In this document: positions 40,385 to 48,450 of the stretch, piece after piece
Layout of the letters: the number at the start of each line of letters is the position of its first letter
Position numbering within the stretch: position 1 is the first letter of the stretch
Assembly: GCA_964622275.1 (NCBI GenBank)
Contig: CAZUMX010000003.1
Location: 1 to 51,638 of the forward strand
DNA: 51,638 nt
Reading direction: 5' to 3'
Origin: CAYPEZ01 sp964622275
GTDB taxonomy: Bacteria > Patescibacteriota > Minisyncoccia > Phycocordibacterales > UBA6899
Translations under genes and position numbers: made by a program
Notes under the pieces: model-generated
Databases searched by the model: none
What the model was told of the DNA's origin: nothing
The model's input: only the letters and a program-made list of their open reading frames with translations

Positions 40385-42379
40385 ATGCCTCGCGCCTTTT
40401 CTTACGGCAATCGGCATGTTCTCGTTCTCCTTGATCGTTTTGCACGGATACGAGATTTTTATTATCCCTACGTAGGGCTTGAGAACCACATCGCCGGACG
40501 CCTCGCACACAATATTGGTGTGTTTGTCGAAGGACAGTTCTCTTGGACACATAGTGGCGAGTGGACGATTCGCACAAGCGTTGATGTGGGATGGACAGGG
40601 ACAATTCGTTTAGAGCACCCCCGACTCCGAGTAGTGGTGACATTTGAAGATTCGCTCTATCATGAAAAAGATATTTTTCTACGACGCATCACCATTGAGA
40701 ATCTAGAAAAAAGAGAGCGAACGATCAAAGTATTTTTTAACCAGCAATTTGAGCTCTATCATAGCGAGCGTGGAGATACGGCGTATTTCGATCCACGGGA
40801 TAATGCCGTGATTCATTATGAGGGTCGCCGAGTCTTTCATATTTACGCACGGGTAGGCGCAACGCCCTTTGATGAATACACAACAGGTATTTTCCATATC
40901 GAAGGAAAAGAGGGGACATACAAGGATGCTGAAGATGGCGTCCTTCAAAAAAATCCCATTGAACACGGAAGCGTTGACTCAACAATCGGTCTGACATTTC
41001 AAGTTGAGGCAGAAAAGAAAAAACAAGGTGAATATTGGATTACTGTAGGAGAGTCTATTGAAGATGCAAAAGCGCTGCATGAAGAAGTCCTTCAGATGGG
41101 GACAGAACATGTCAGTGCCGGAAGTCATGATTTTTGGAAAGCATGGGTAGACCGGTACCCCAATCGATTTTATGGATTATCAGAAGGAGCTGTTGAACTC
41201 TTTAAAAAATCGCAGCTCTACCTCAGAAGTCATGTTGATCGGCACGGTGCAGTGATTGCATCGGGAGACACGGACATGCTCGAATCTGGCCGTGATACGT
41301 ATGCGTATGTGTGGCCTCGTGATGCTGCTTTTGCGACCGTTGCCCTCGACCAAATCGGCGATCGACACAGTGCTCGGCGCTTCTTTGAATTTGCCGCAAA
41401 AACAATGAAACCTGAAGGGTATTTCATGCACCGCAATCGATCAGATGGATCGCTAGGGTCTTCCTGGCATCCATGGATTATTGATGGGAAAACCGAACTC
41501 CCGATTCAAGAAGATGAAACTGCGCTCATTCTTTGGGCACTCTGGCAGCACTATGAAATGACACGCGATCTTGAGTTTATCGAATCGCTGTATCACACAA
41601 TGATTTTGCCTGCTGCGAAGTTTCTTTTGAACTATCGCGACCCGTATACCGGGCTCCCAAAACAAAGCTACAATCTGTGGGAAGAAAAATGGGGTGTACA
41701 TACATTTACTGCGGCAAGTGTCTATGCTGGGCTTGAGGCCGCTGCTGAATTTTCTGGACTGTTGGGGCACACACGAAACGAACACAATTTCCGTCATACT
41801 GCGACAGAAGTATCTCGGTCTATTATGAATCACCTGTATGATGATCGGTCTGGGCTTTTTTGGAAGACCATTGTCACCAATGATCATGGATCATTCACCC
41901 AGTACGAGACTCAACCCGATGCATCAAGTGCGTATGGGGTATATGTCTTTGGCGTGCTTCCTCCCGGTGACGCTCGTCTTGATCGTGCGTTTGAACACAC
42001 CATAGAGCGTTTAACACTCCATACTCCAGTCGGTGGGATCGCTCGGTATGCAGGAGACCAATACTATCGCATAGCCCCTAATGAGCCAGGGAACCCATGG
42101 ATCATTACATCGCTATGGATGGCTCAGTATACAATCGAGAAAGCGCGATCAGACGCAGACCTCGATCGTGCGCGAGAGTGGCTCAACTGGTGCGTGGATA
42201 TTGCCGGGCCCACCGGAATTCTTCCAGAGCAAATGAATCCGTACACGAAGGATCATCTCTCTGCGGCACCGTTAACATGGAGTCACGCTGAATATATTCG
42301 CACCGTTGTTCTGTATTTAAACAAGCTACGATCACTGAACATTATTCCCCAAGAGCCTTCCTTCGGGCATAATATGTAA
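40385..42379 (+). CDS. GH15 family glucoamylase-like glycoside hydrolase
   Basis: 664 residues from ATG 40385, 8 bases after the GH57 stop. An N-terminal beta-sandwich (1-270) is followed by an alpha/alpha barrel. Catalytic landmarks: YVWPRDAAFATVALDQIG, LPIQEDETALILWAL, the general acid glutamate in NLWEEKWGVHTFTAAS and the base glutamate in GILPEQMNPYTKD. GH15 releases glucose from the ends of alpha-glucans (or trehalose). No signal peptide is visible, so it acts on internal glucan. Start at 40334 is possible but would overlap GH57. Confidence 0.93.
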   Translation: MPRAFSYGNRHVLVLLDRFARIRDFYYPYVGLENHIAGRLAHNIGVFVEGQFSWTHSGEWTIRTSVDVGWTGTIRLEHPRLRVVVTFEDSLYHEKDIFLRRITIENLEKRERTIKVFFNQQFELYHSERGDTAYFDPRDNAVIHYEGRRVFHIYARVGATPFDEYTTGIFHIEGKEGTYKDAEDGVLQKNPIEHGSVDSTIGLTFQVEAEKKKQGEYWITVGESIEDAKALHEEVLQMGTEHVSAGSHDFWKAWVDRYPNRFYGLSEGAVELFKKSQLYLRSHVDRHGAVIASGDTDMLESGRDTYAYVWPRDAAFATVALDQIGDRHSARRFFEFAAKTMKPEGYFMHRNRSDGSLGSSWHPWIIDGKTELPIQEDETALILWALWQHYEMTRDLEFIESLYHTMILPAAKFLLNYRDPYTGLPKQSYNLWEEKWGVHTFTAASVYAGLEAAAEFSGLLGHTRNEHNFRHTATEVSRSIMNHLYDDRSGLFWKTIVTNDHGSFTQYETQPDASSAYGVYVFGVLPPGDARLDRAFEHTIERLTLHTPVGGIARYAGDQYYRIAPNEPGNPWIITSLWMAQYTIEKARSDADLDRAREWLNWCVDIAGPTGILPEQMNPYTKDHLSAAPLTWSHAEYIRTVVLYLNKLRSLNIIPQEPSFGHNM

Positions 42380-42387
42380 AGATATCT

Positions 42388-43647
42388 ATGATGATCTATC
42401 CAACATGGAAAGAAACAATGCGTATTCCCGAGTCTGCTCTTCGAGAGCTCTCACTTCGACTTGGAGAAAAACGACGTGACATCGTCCAGAGAAAATCTCG
42501 CGCAGACAGTATCCATCATCAATATGCACCACTGCTCCTGCCGTTTCAAAAGACTATTCGTGATATGGCAGAACGTCTTGTCGATGTTGTTGGGGAGCCA
42601 CAACTCCTTATTCTCATAGGAATTGGAGGATCATCACTAGGGACAGAAGCCATCGTTGATGCACTCGGGCTTCGCCGCCGTGTGATGGTGTTTGACACTC
42701 TTGTTCCTGAACGGCTAACACTTCTTGAAGAGCGCCTGGTTGAAGAGCGCCTTGAGCGTGGAGATATTCTTGTTGTCACGATATCTAAATCTGGTGAAAC
42801 AACCGAGACTGACGCCAACACCACAGCCGTTTTGACGATCCTTGAGGCAAAATATGGAGATATTCGTGATCGTGTTATTGCGATCTCAGGGGAAGGAACA
42901 CCCCTTGATGCACGTGCGAGAGAAAATGGTTGGAAATTCTTTGGAATACCAAAAGCGGTTGGAGGTCGGTATAGTGTGTTCAGTGCCGTTGGGCTCATTC
43001 CTTTAAGACTCCTTGGAGTTGATATCGACGCTTTGCTCCGAGGCGCCCAAGAGTATCTTGAGGGAGCATGGAAATCACCAATATTTTCTGACCCTGGTTC
43101 TGTGCTCGCAGCGCTGACATACGTGATGCATGAAAAGGGCGTCCACAGAGAGATTGATTTTTATTTTGACCCTCGCCTTGAGACCCTCGGAAAGTGGCAA
43201 AGACAACTCATCGCTGAATCAACGGGAAAACGTTTGGGGTCAAAGCGTGTGGGGGTTTTGCCTGAAGTCGCTCTGGGTTCCACAGATCTTCACTCGATTG
43301 AACAGTATGTCATTGATGGCCCACGAGATCTGTTCTTGGTCATTCATAGTGTCACGTTGCGCAGAGATGTCGCGCCATCCGTCTACCACGGCAAAACATT
43401 AGCAGAACTTCGCGAGATTGTTGTTCGTGGTCTACAGATGTCTTATCGCGATGCAGGAGTTCTGCATTGTCATCTTTCTTTTGGTGAAGTGAACGAAAAA
43501 ACACTCGGTGCGTTCATGGCCATGCGCATGGAATCAACCATCCTTCTTGCACACTTACTGTCTGTTGATCCATTTGATCAACCGGGTGTGGAGTCTTACA
43601 AAACGCACACACGAGCCCTCCTCGGGAAGAAGCGCGAAGAAGTCTAA
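42388..43647 (+). CDS. pgi: Glucose-6-phosphate isomerase
   Basis: 419 residues, shorter than the 550 of E. coli and like other compact Pgi proteins. It interconverts glucose-6-phosphate and fructose-6-phosphate. Sugar-phosphate binding loops are visible: LIGIGGSSLGTEA, TISKSGETTETDANT, then VGGRYSVFSAVGLIPL; the catalytic glutamate and lysine segments are near IDFYFDPRLETLGKWQRQL and IEQYVIDGP. It is 8 bases after the GH15 gene and 11 before the ROK kinase, completing the route from stored glucan to glycolysis. Confidence 0.94.
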   Translation: MMIYPTWKETMRIPESALRELSLRLGEKRRDIVQRKSRADSIHHQYAPLLLPFQKTIRDMAERLVDVVGEPQLLILIGIGGSSLGTEAIVDALGLRRRVMVFDTLVPERLTLLEERLVEERLERGDILVVTISKSGETTETDANTTAVLTILEAKYGDIRDRVIAISGEGTPLDARARENGWKFFGIPKAVGGRYSVFSAVGLIPLRLLGVDIDALLRGAQEYLEGAWKSPIFSDPGSVLAALTYVMHEKGVHREIDFYFDPRLETLGKWQRQLIAESTGKRLGSKRVGVLPEVALGSTDLHSIEQYVIDGPRDLFLVIHSVTLRRDVAPSVYHGKTLAELREIVVRGLQMSYRDAGVLHCHLSFGEVNEKTLGAFMAMRMESTILLAHLLSVDPFDQPGVESYKTHTRALLGKKREEV

Positions 43648-43658
43648 TACACGCAACT

Positions 43659-44510
43659 ATGTATATTGTTTTTGATATTGGTGGAACAAAAATGCGTATA
43701 GCGAGAAGTGATGATGCACAAAATTTTGCGGAACCCGTCATTCTCGATACGCCAAAAGATTTTGATCTTGGGATGGAAGCATTTGCGAAAGCATTTGAGA
43801 CTCTCTCTAGAGGTGAAACCCCGCTTGGTGTCGCAGGCGGTATTGCGGGTCCGCTCAATAAAGAAAAATCCACGCTCGTCGGCGCCCCAAATCTTCCTGG
43901 GTGGATTGGAAAACCTCTTAAGGCTCGCTTATCTGAGATTGCCAAATGTGCAGTCTCAATCGAAAACGACACAGCGATGGTTGGTCTCGGAGAGGCACAT
44001 GTGGGAGCAGGGAAGGATGCGCCGATTGTTGCGTATATCACGATTTCTACAGGGGTGGGTGGTGTGAGACTCGTGAACGGTCGTATCGATGTTTCTGCAT
44101 ATGGCTTTGAACCAGGGCACCAAATTATCGATGCGGGAGGAAAACTCAGAGAAACCAGCGTGGGGGGGCAAGGAATCGATTTTGAAGGAATGGTATCTGG
44201 AACATCACTGACACAACGGTATGGAAAAAAGCCCTATGAACTTACCGACGATGCTTTTTGGGACGAGATGGCGCGCGTTACCGCATACGGGATCAATAAC
44301 ACAATTGTTCACTGGTCGCCGCACGTCGTCGTTCTTGGGGGATCAATGATGAAAAAAATTGGGATTAAGGCAGAGCGCGTCGCTGAATACCTTCGAGGCA
44401 TTCTTCATGTATTTCCAGAACATCCACGACTCGTCCATTCTGAACTTGGCGATCTGGGAGGACTTCATGGGTCACTCGCATATCTTCGTGGACTTTCAAA
44501 AGGGGGATAA
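43659..44510 (+). CDS. ROK-family sugar kinase (glucokinase-like)
   Basis: 283 residues. The phosphate loop is YIVFDIGGTKMRIARSDD. The sugar site includes GWIGKPLKARL and the catalytic aspartate in SIENDTAMVGLGEA, then ITISTGVGGVRLVNG. The histidine of FEPGHQIID is kept, but the CxCGxxGCxE zinc motif of most ROK proteins is replaced by a segment without cysteines (GGQGIDFEG). Position next to pgi and after GH15 makes glucose the likely substrate. It ends the alpha-glucan cluster. Confidence 0.9.
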   Translation: MYIVFDIGGTKMRIARSDDAQNFAEPVILDTPKDFDLGMEAFAKAFETLSRGETPLGVAGGIAGPLNKEKSTLVGAPNLPGWIGKPLKARLSEIAKCAVSIENDTAMVGLGEAHVGAGKDAPIVAYITISTGVGGVRLVNGRIDVSAYGFEPGHQIIDAGGKLRETSVGGQGIDFEGMVSGTSLTQRYGKKPYELTDDAFWDEMARVTAYGINNTIVHWSPHVVVLGGSMMKKIGIKAERVAEYLRGILHVFPEHPRLVHSELGDLGGLHGSLAYLRGLSKGG

Positions 44511-44595
44511 CTCTCCTTCTTCCGCTTTTCATTTTGTGTGCAGGTTGTAAACTTTCTTCCAGTCTCTTGTTCTTCATAGGTGTGGAGGGAAGGTT

Positions 44596-45003
44596 ATGAG
44601 CATGCCAAGACGTCGCGCGTTGCACCGTGAAGTAGAAGAACCTCCAGGGAACGCAGAAATAGTCGAAGGGAATGTGCAAGGCGAAGATAGCGATCAGATT
44701 CTTGCTCGAGAGTATGTCTTTCGAGTGATCCTTGGGCGAGGGCAGCGTCGCTCTATCAGAACTGTCGATGCTGATTCGCAACTCAAGCGAGTGGCATTGA
44801 GTATTGTGTCTGCCCAGATCGAGCAGCATCAACGCCATCCTGAATATCTGAACCTTGTGCGCTCAGACGACCGTCGCTGTGTGCGAGAGTATGTGCACTT
44901 TCTTCGTATGACCGATGATTGCCTGAAAAGGCTGAAGAGTGGTGACGGAGAGCGTACTCGCGAAGACTTCGCACGAAGTCTTGGATACGGCGATGGGGTT
45001 TAG
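44596..45003 (+). CDS. Orphan charged protein
   Basis: 135 residues. Not recognised. It is rich in arginine, aspartate and glutamate and mostly helical (YVFRVILGRGQRRSIRTVDADSQLKRVALSIVSAQIEQHQ). The ATG at 44596 is preceded by GGAGGGAAGG about 4-12 bases upstream, one of the best ribosome sites in the window. A strong terminator lies 25 bases after the stop. The third positions are richer in G and C than in the following two genes. The overlapping frame on the opposite strand lacks a ribosome site. Confidence 0.7.
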   Translation: MSMPRRRALHREVEEPPGNAEIVEGNVQGEDSDQILAREYVFRVILGRGQRRSIRTVDADSQLKRVALSIVSAQIEQHQRHPEYLNLVRSDDRRCVREYVHFLRMTDDCLKRLKSGDGERTREDFARSLGYGDGV

Positions 45004-45027
45004 TATGTAGTTGTTCATACACATATT

Positions 45028-45062
45028 GCCGCGGAGCTTTAATGCTTCGCGGCCTTTTCTTT
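45028..45062 (+). terminator. Intrinsic terminator
   Basis: A 10-bp stem with one G-T pair (45028-45037 with 45044-45053) and a CTTTTCTTTTT tail close the orphan at 44596. Confidence 0.88.
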
Positions 45063-45113
45063 TTCTCTATTCATGATAGGAATATTGTTGGAAGCATTTC
45101 GGAGATCATTGAC

Positions 45114-45458
45114 ATGTTGCGAGTACTCCACTCACACGGATATATCATTTCTTCCAGGCTCTCACGCTCGGACCTCATGGCTATTGCTGATACACAGGTA
45201 AGTAAATTCTTTTCTGTCAGCGAGCATGAAAAGATTCGTACCGTAGTGAGCAGTTGGCGTCTTTTGTGTTTTTTGGAATTCTATTGGGGAGAGTACAAAC
45301 AGTCGTCTGTCCTTCCTCCCATAGATGCCCCAGAACTCGAAGAGGATGAGCGAGAGTGTCTTCGAAAAACTCTCGAGTATCTTCGAACGATACAAATTTT
45401 TGTTCATAGTACGTACAAGGATGTACGAAAGTTTCCAAACAACTTCACAGTACACTAA
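45114..45458 (+). CDS. Orphan protein, first of a pair
   Basis: 114 residues from ATG 45114; the open frame begins at 45042. GGAG lies 9 bases before 45114. Not recognised; helical, with a tryptophan-rich middle (SSWRLLCFLEFYWGEYK) and a charged stretch (ELEEDERECLRKTLEYLRT). It is followed after seven bases by a second orphan of similar size, and the second half of this frame is overlapped by an alternative longer start of that gene. The pair may form a complex. Function unknown. Confidence 0.6.
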   Translation: MLRVLHSHGYIISSRLSRSDLMAIADTQVSKFFSVSEHEKIRTVVSSWRLLCFLEFYWGEYKQSSVLPPIDAPELEEDERECLRKTLEYLRTIQIFVHSTYKDVRKFPNNFTVH

Positions 45459-45465
45459 TGTGAGT

Positions 45466-45804
45466 ATGCACATGGGAACAATAGTTGCGCTCCGGCGAAC
45501 GTATAGTGAGATTTATCACACGGCTCGACGAACTGCATGGATGAGCCTAACAATATCTGAACAACAATACGTACGTATGGTTGAGAAAGACCCTATGCTC
45601 AAGGCGCTATTCAATGCACTCTGGATGGATTACAAAATTCATAAAATATTTGCTGTCCCAAGAGGATATAGTCCGCATGAAGAGCATGCACTCCATGTGA
45701 TGCACCGCTTCATCGATGAGCTCACGTATCTCATGGCAAATCTTCTTGAGGTGAAAGATCTCGTTGATGATTACAACTTTGGTCACCACCGAATGCCCGC
45801 GTAA
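45466..45804 (+). CDS. Orphan protein, second of a pair
   Basis: 112 residues from ATG 45466 (45472 also possible). Not recognised. Helical with many histidines, methionines and tyrosines (YIWMDYKIHKIF-like middle, HALHVMHRFIDELTYLM). The open frame extends back to 45325 but that part overlaps the first orphan. It lacks a Shine-Dalgarno site and is probably coupled to the upstream gene. Its stop codon lies within the loop of a terminator hairpin, which supports the 3' end. Confidence 0.6.
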   Translation: MHMGTIVALRRTYSEIYHTARRTAWMSLTISEQQYVRMVEKDPMLKALFNALWMDYKIHKIFAVPRGYSPHEEHALHVMHRFIDELTYLMANLLEVKDLVDDYNFGHHRMPA

Positions 45805-45819
45805 CAGCGGGCTTTTTTT
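45795..45819 (+). terminator. Intrinsic terminator
   Basis: A 6-bp G-C stem (45795-45800 with 45807-45812) and a T7 tail overlap the stop codon of the preceding orphan. Confidence 0.85.
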
Positions 45820-45880
45820 GACAATGGTGAGGAGTCAGGTATGCTCAAGTGAGTCATGCACATTGTGTGGGGTCCGCGCT

Positions 45881-46309
45881 GTGAACAATGTCATATCTCT
45901 TGATTCTCGACGAAAGAAACACGTTGACGACCCATCTGTCTATCTCGGAGACCTACTCGGTGGTTCGTTGGTCCGAATTCACGAAGGTAAGAACTATTGC
46001 TACTCACTCTCTTTGTGCGCGAGCGACATCGCGTCGCTCCACGTCGCTGTGTTGATCGACTCGCCCGACGCAGTCATGGATGCTGACATCGTCGAGACGG
46101 ATGATGAAGATGACGAGGGGAATGGCTTCGTCCACATTTTCTTTCGCATGAAGAGAACCATCGAGTGTCACATCATCGAGACATATGCTGATGCCAACGC
46201 TATCATCTGCATCCTCTACATTGATGGGTATCCGGATGAGGAAGAATATCGCAACAAAGATTTCCCATGTATCTGTGAGTGGAGAAATGGGATGCTTATA
46301 CGCTTTTGA
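45881..46309 (+). CDS. Orphan acidic protein
   Basis: 142 residues from GTG 45881; an ATG at 45824 is an in-frame alternative. The protein is acidic (IVETDDEDDEGNG), with beta-strand-like stretches (CHIIETYADANAIICILYIDG) and four or five cysteines. Not recognised. Third positions are G+C-rich, like the neighbouring tgt gene and unlike the two orphans before it. A strong terminator follows 8 bases after its stop. No signal peptide is visible from the GTG start. Confidence 0.6.
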   Translation: MNNVISLDSRRKKHVDDPSVYLGDLLGGSLVRIHEGKNYCYSLSLCASDIASLHVAVLIDSPDAVMDADIVETDDEDDEGNGFVHIFFRMKRTIECHIIETYADANAIICILYIDGYPDEEEYRNKDFPCICEWRNGMLIRF

Positions 46310-46317
46310 TCGACATC

Positions 46318-46345
46318 AAACGGAGGCTTTGGCCTCCGTTTTTCT
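46318..46345 (+). terminator. Intrinsic terminator
   Basis: A 10-bp perfect stem (46318-46327 with 46332-46341), 4-base loop and T-rich tail follow the acidic orphan. The -35 element of tgt begins at its end. Confidence 0.88.
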
Positions 46346-46374
46346 TTGTCCGAACGGCATAAAACCTGTAGGAT
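46346..46374 (+). promoter_or_regulatory. Promoter of tgt
   Basis: TTGTCC (46346-46351), 17 bases, TAGGAT (46369-46374); the ATG is 6 bases beyond, so the transcript is expected to begin at or next to the start codon. Confidence 0.65.
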
Positions 46375-46380
46375 AGCGCT

Positions 46381-47604
46381 ATGACCGACCGATTCAGCTA
46401 CGAGATTGTGAAAAAAGGCCCGACACCACTTGCCCGTGCGGGTATCATTCACACGCCTCACGGAGACATCCATACTCCGGCATTTCTCGTTGTCGGCACT
46501 CAAGCGACCGTGAAAGGCGTCTCCATGCCCGAACTCGCACCCATCAAGCCCGAGGGACTCCTCGCTAACGCCTACCATCTGTACCTCGACCCTGGGCACG
46601 AGCTTGTCGAGAAGGCTGGGGGAGTCGCGAAGATGATGGGTTGGAACGGTCCCACCATGACCGACTCGGGAGGATTCCAAGTCTTCTCGCTCGGTGCTGC
46701 GTTTGGGAATGCTGTCTCCAAAGTCGCTAAGGGCGAGGTCGCGGGCGAAACTCCGAACAAAGGTATCTCGGCAGAGACAGCGCAAGGAGGGAAGTTCGTG
46801 AAGATCGACGAAGAAGGCGTCGACTTCACCTCGCATCGCGATGGGGGGAAGCACCGCTTCACACCCGAGCGATCGATGGAGATCCAGCGGGCCATCGGCG
46901 CGGATATCATCGTCGCATTCGACGAGTGCACGTCACCAACTGAAAAAGAGGAGTACCAGAAAGCCGCGATGGAGCGTACCCACCGCTGGGCCAAGCGCTG
47001 TGTCGAAGCTCACGCCAAGGGCGGGACGAAGGGGATGCAAGCGCTCTACGGAGTCGTCCAAGGTGGACAATTCAAACATCTGCGTGAAGAGAGTGCGCGG
47101 ACCCTCGGCGCCATGGACTTCGAAGGATACGCTATCGGAGGCTCATTCACTAAAGAAGACATCGCCACTGCGGTGGGCTGGGTCGACGCCATTCTTCCCG
47201 AGGACAAACCGCGCCACCTTCTTGGCATCGGCGAGCCCGAGGATATCTTCCTCGGTGTCGAGCAGGGGATAGACACCTTCGATTGCGTGATCCCCACCCG
47301 CATGGGGCGCCACGGCCAAGTCTTCACAAAGTCAGGCAAGGTGAACCTTCAGAATTCCAAGTTCCGCGAACTCCTCGAGCCTATAGAGAAAGACTGCGCG
47401 TGCTACACCTGCTCGTTCGCCACCTGTGCCTACCTCTCTCATCTCTATCGTACAGGGGAGTCGCTCGCGGGGACCTTGGCGGCGATTCACAATATTCATT
47501 TCCTTGTCTCCCTTGTGCGCAACATCCGCGAGTCGCTCATTAGTGGTGATTTTGAATCCTACAAGCAGGCCTTTTTGAGTACTTACTTACGTTCGGACTC
47601 ATGA
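46381..47604 (+). CDS. tgt: Queuine/preQ1 tRNA-guanine transglycosylase
   Basis: 407 residues, about 30 more than E. coli Tgt. It swaps guanine 34 of GUN-anticodon tRNAs (Asn, Asp, His, Tyr) for a 7-deazaguanine base. Catalytic aspartates are in TMTDSGGFQVFSL and GIDTFDCVIPTRMGRHG; the zinc site is CACYTC with a further cysteine and histidine (FATCAYLSHL). An insertion of about 25 residues (GAAFGNAVSKVAKGEVAG...) follows the first catalytic loop. The third positions are strongly C/G-rich, unlike most genes here, which suggests transfer or special expression. No queuosine synthesis genes are in the window; it may use a salvaged base. Confidence 0.96.
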   Translation: MTDRFSYEIVKKGPTPLARAGIIHTPHGDIHTPAFLVVGTQATVKGVSMPELAPIKPEGLLANAYHLYLDPGHELVEKAGGVAKMMGWNGPTMTDSGGFQVFSLGAAFGNAVSKVAKGEVAGETPNKGISAETAQGGKFVKIDEEGVDFTSHRDGGKHRFTPERSMEIQRAIGADIIVAFDECTSPTEKEEYQKAAMERTHRWAKRCVEAHAKGGTKGMQALYGVVQGGQFKHLREESARTLGAMDFEGYAIGGSFTKEDIATAVGWVDAILPEDKPRHLLGIGEPEDIFLGVEQGIDTFDCVIPTRMGRHGQVFTKSGKVNLQNSKFRELLEPIEKDCACYTCSFATCAYLSHLYRTGESLAGTLAAIHNIHFLVSLVRNIRESLISGDFESYKQAFLSTYLRSDS

Positions 47605-47698
47605 AATAGGCCCGCCTACTTCGTTGCTTTCGCTCGAACTCTGTCACCGTACACTGAGTACGGCTCCAGAGATTCTTTACGAAAGACGCCTCGTATTC

Positions 47699-47722
47699 GG
47701 ACCCATTTCCTGGGTCCTTTAA
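47699..47722 (+). terminator. Intrinsic terminator after tgt
   Basis: A 7-bp stem (47699-47705 with 47711-47717) and short T tail. The preceding gap also contains a small CCGTAC/GTACGG hairpin; nothing else is visible between 47605 and 47769. Confidence 0.65.
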
Positions 47723-47769
47723 AAGGTGTAAAATATTAATGTCGAATAGTTTGTATTCCTGAAGTAAAC

Positions 47770-48171
47770 ATGAAAATAAACATCCCTGCGATTCTCCTTT
47801 ATGGTTCTCTTTCACTTGGATTCCTTCCAGCCCTGGCTTTGGCTCAAGGTGAGGGTATAAAAGCACAACAGGACTATATTCAAAGCACTTATTATGAGCC
47901 GAGATATCCCGGTGGAAAATCTCCTGCGGAATCCTACGCTGATTCACAAAAAGTAGTCGAAGCTGCAATTCGTGGGGAGTCGTACAGTGTCATAACTGCA
48001 ACGGCTAGTCTGGCCACAAGCGGGACAATAACCACTACCACAGTAGCAGACGAAGCAATCTCCATAAAAGATGAAGAAAAGAATTTATTTCTCTCATTCT
48101 TAATAATATTTACTGTACTTTTATTTGGAATTATCCTCGCTGGAGTGCTTCAGAAAAAGGAAACTAAGTAA
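47770..48171 (+). CDS. Exported protein with C-terminal membrane anchor
   Basis: 133 residues. Signal peptide (IPAILLYGSLSLGFLPALALA|Q), a polar middle part rich in tyrosine, serine and threonine (YIQSTYYEPRYPGG, ATASLATSGTITTTT), and a C-terminal transmembrane helix (FLSFLIIFTVLLFGIILAGVL) with a lysine-rich end (QKKETK). This architecture suits a surface protein with its C-terminus in the cytoplasm. Not recognised. It is the first of two small genes; the second starts 13 bases after its stop. Confidence 0.7.
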   Translation: MKINIPAILLYGSLSLGFLPALALAQGEGIKAQQDYIQSTYYEPRYPGGKSPAESYADSQKVVEAAIRGESYSVITATASLATSGTITTTTVADEAISIKDEEKNLFLSFLIIFTVLLFGIILAGVLQKKETK

Positions 48172-48184
48172 GAGTTTGATTTTT

Positions 48185-48373
48185 ATGAAAGAAAATAAAC
48201 AATCTGCTATTTGGGGAGGAGCCACTGTGGGTCTAATTGTCGGTCTGATTTTAGGTTTCTTCATCTCTCCATATTGGTATACCGTAGGACGGGCGGTGAT
48301 AGTCGGAATACTTATTGGAATTGGAGCGAATATTCTTGCGTTCATTGGGAATCTCTTCCAAAAAAATAATTAA
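48185..48373 (+). CDS. Small two-helix membrane protein
   Basis: 62 residues from ATG 48185; the frame opens earlier within the preceding gene. Two glycine-rich transmembrane helices (GGATVGLIVGLILGFFISPYW and RAVIVGILIGIGANILAFIGNLF) with a short loop and polar ends. Glycine-zipper-like repeats suggest helix packing or oligomers. Not recognised. Co-directional with the exported protein before it. Confidence 0.65.
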   Translation: MKENKQSAIWGGATVGLIVGLILGFFISPYWYTVGRAVIVGILIGIGANILAFIGNLFQKNN

Positions 48374-48411
48374 CGGTTCTTTTTAATTAAGGTTTCATTG
48401 TGTATAACTCG

Positions 48412-48450
48412 TTGCGTTCATATATCTATATATGCTAATATTCGCATATG
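48412..48450 (+). promoter_or_regulatory. Promoter and candidate self-operator of the first winged-helix gene
   Basis: TTGCGT (48412-48417), 18 bases, TAATAT (48436-48441), then ATG at 48448. An inverted repeat ATATGC/GCATAT (48430-48435 and 48444-48449) spans the -10 element and the start codon; AT-rich dyads at such places are typical of ArsR-family operators. Confidence 0.5.

Noticed and set aside
44365..44838. 157-residue minus-strand frame across the end of the ROK gene
   Set aside because: It overlaps the ROK gene and the orphan at 44596, both of which have better start signals, and no terminator follows it.
45325..45465. Longer N-terminus for the second orphan of the pair
   Set aside because: It would overlap the first orphan by 134 bases without its own ribosome site; the ATG at 45466 is simpler.
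47655..47671. Small CCGTAC/GTACGG hairpin after tgt
   Set aside because: Six pairs without a T-tail; too weak to call a terminator, and the better hairpin at 47699 follows.
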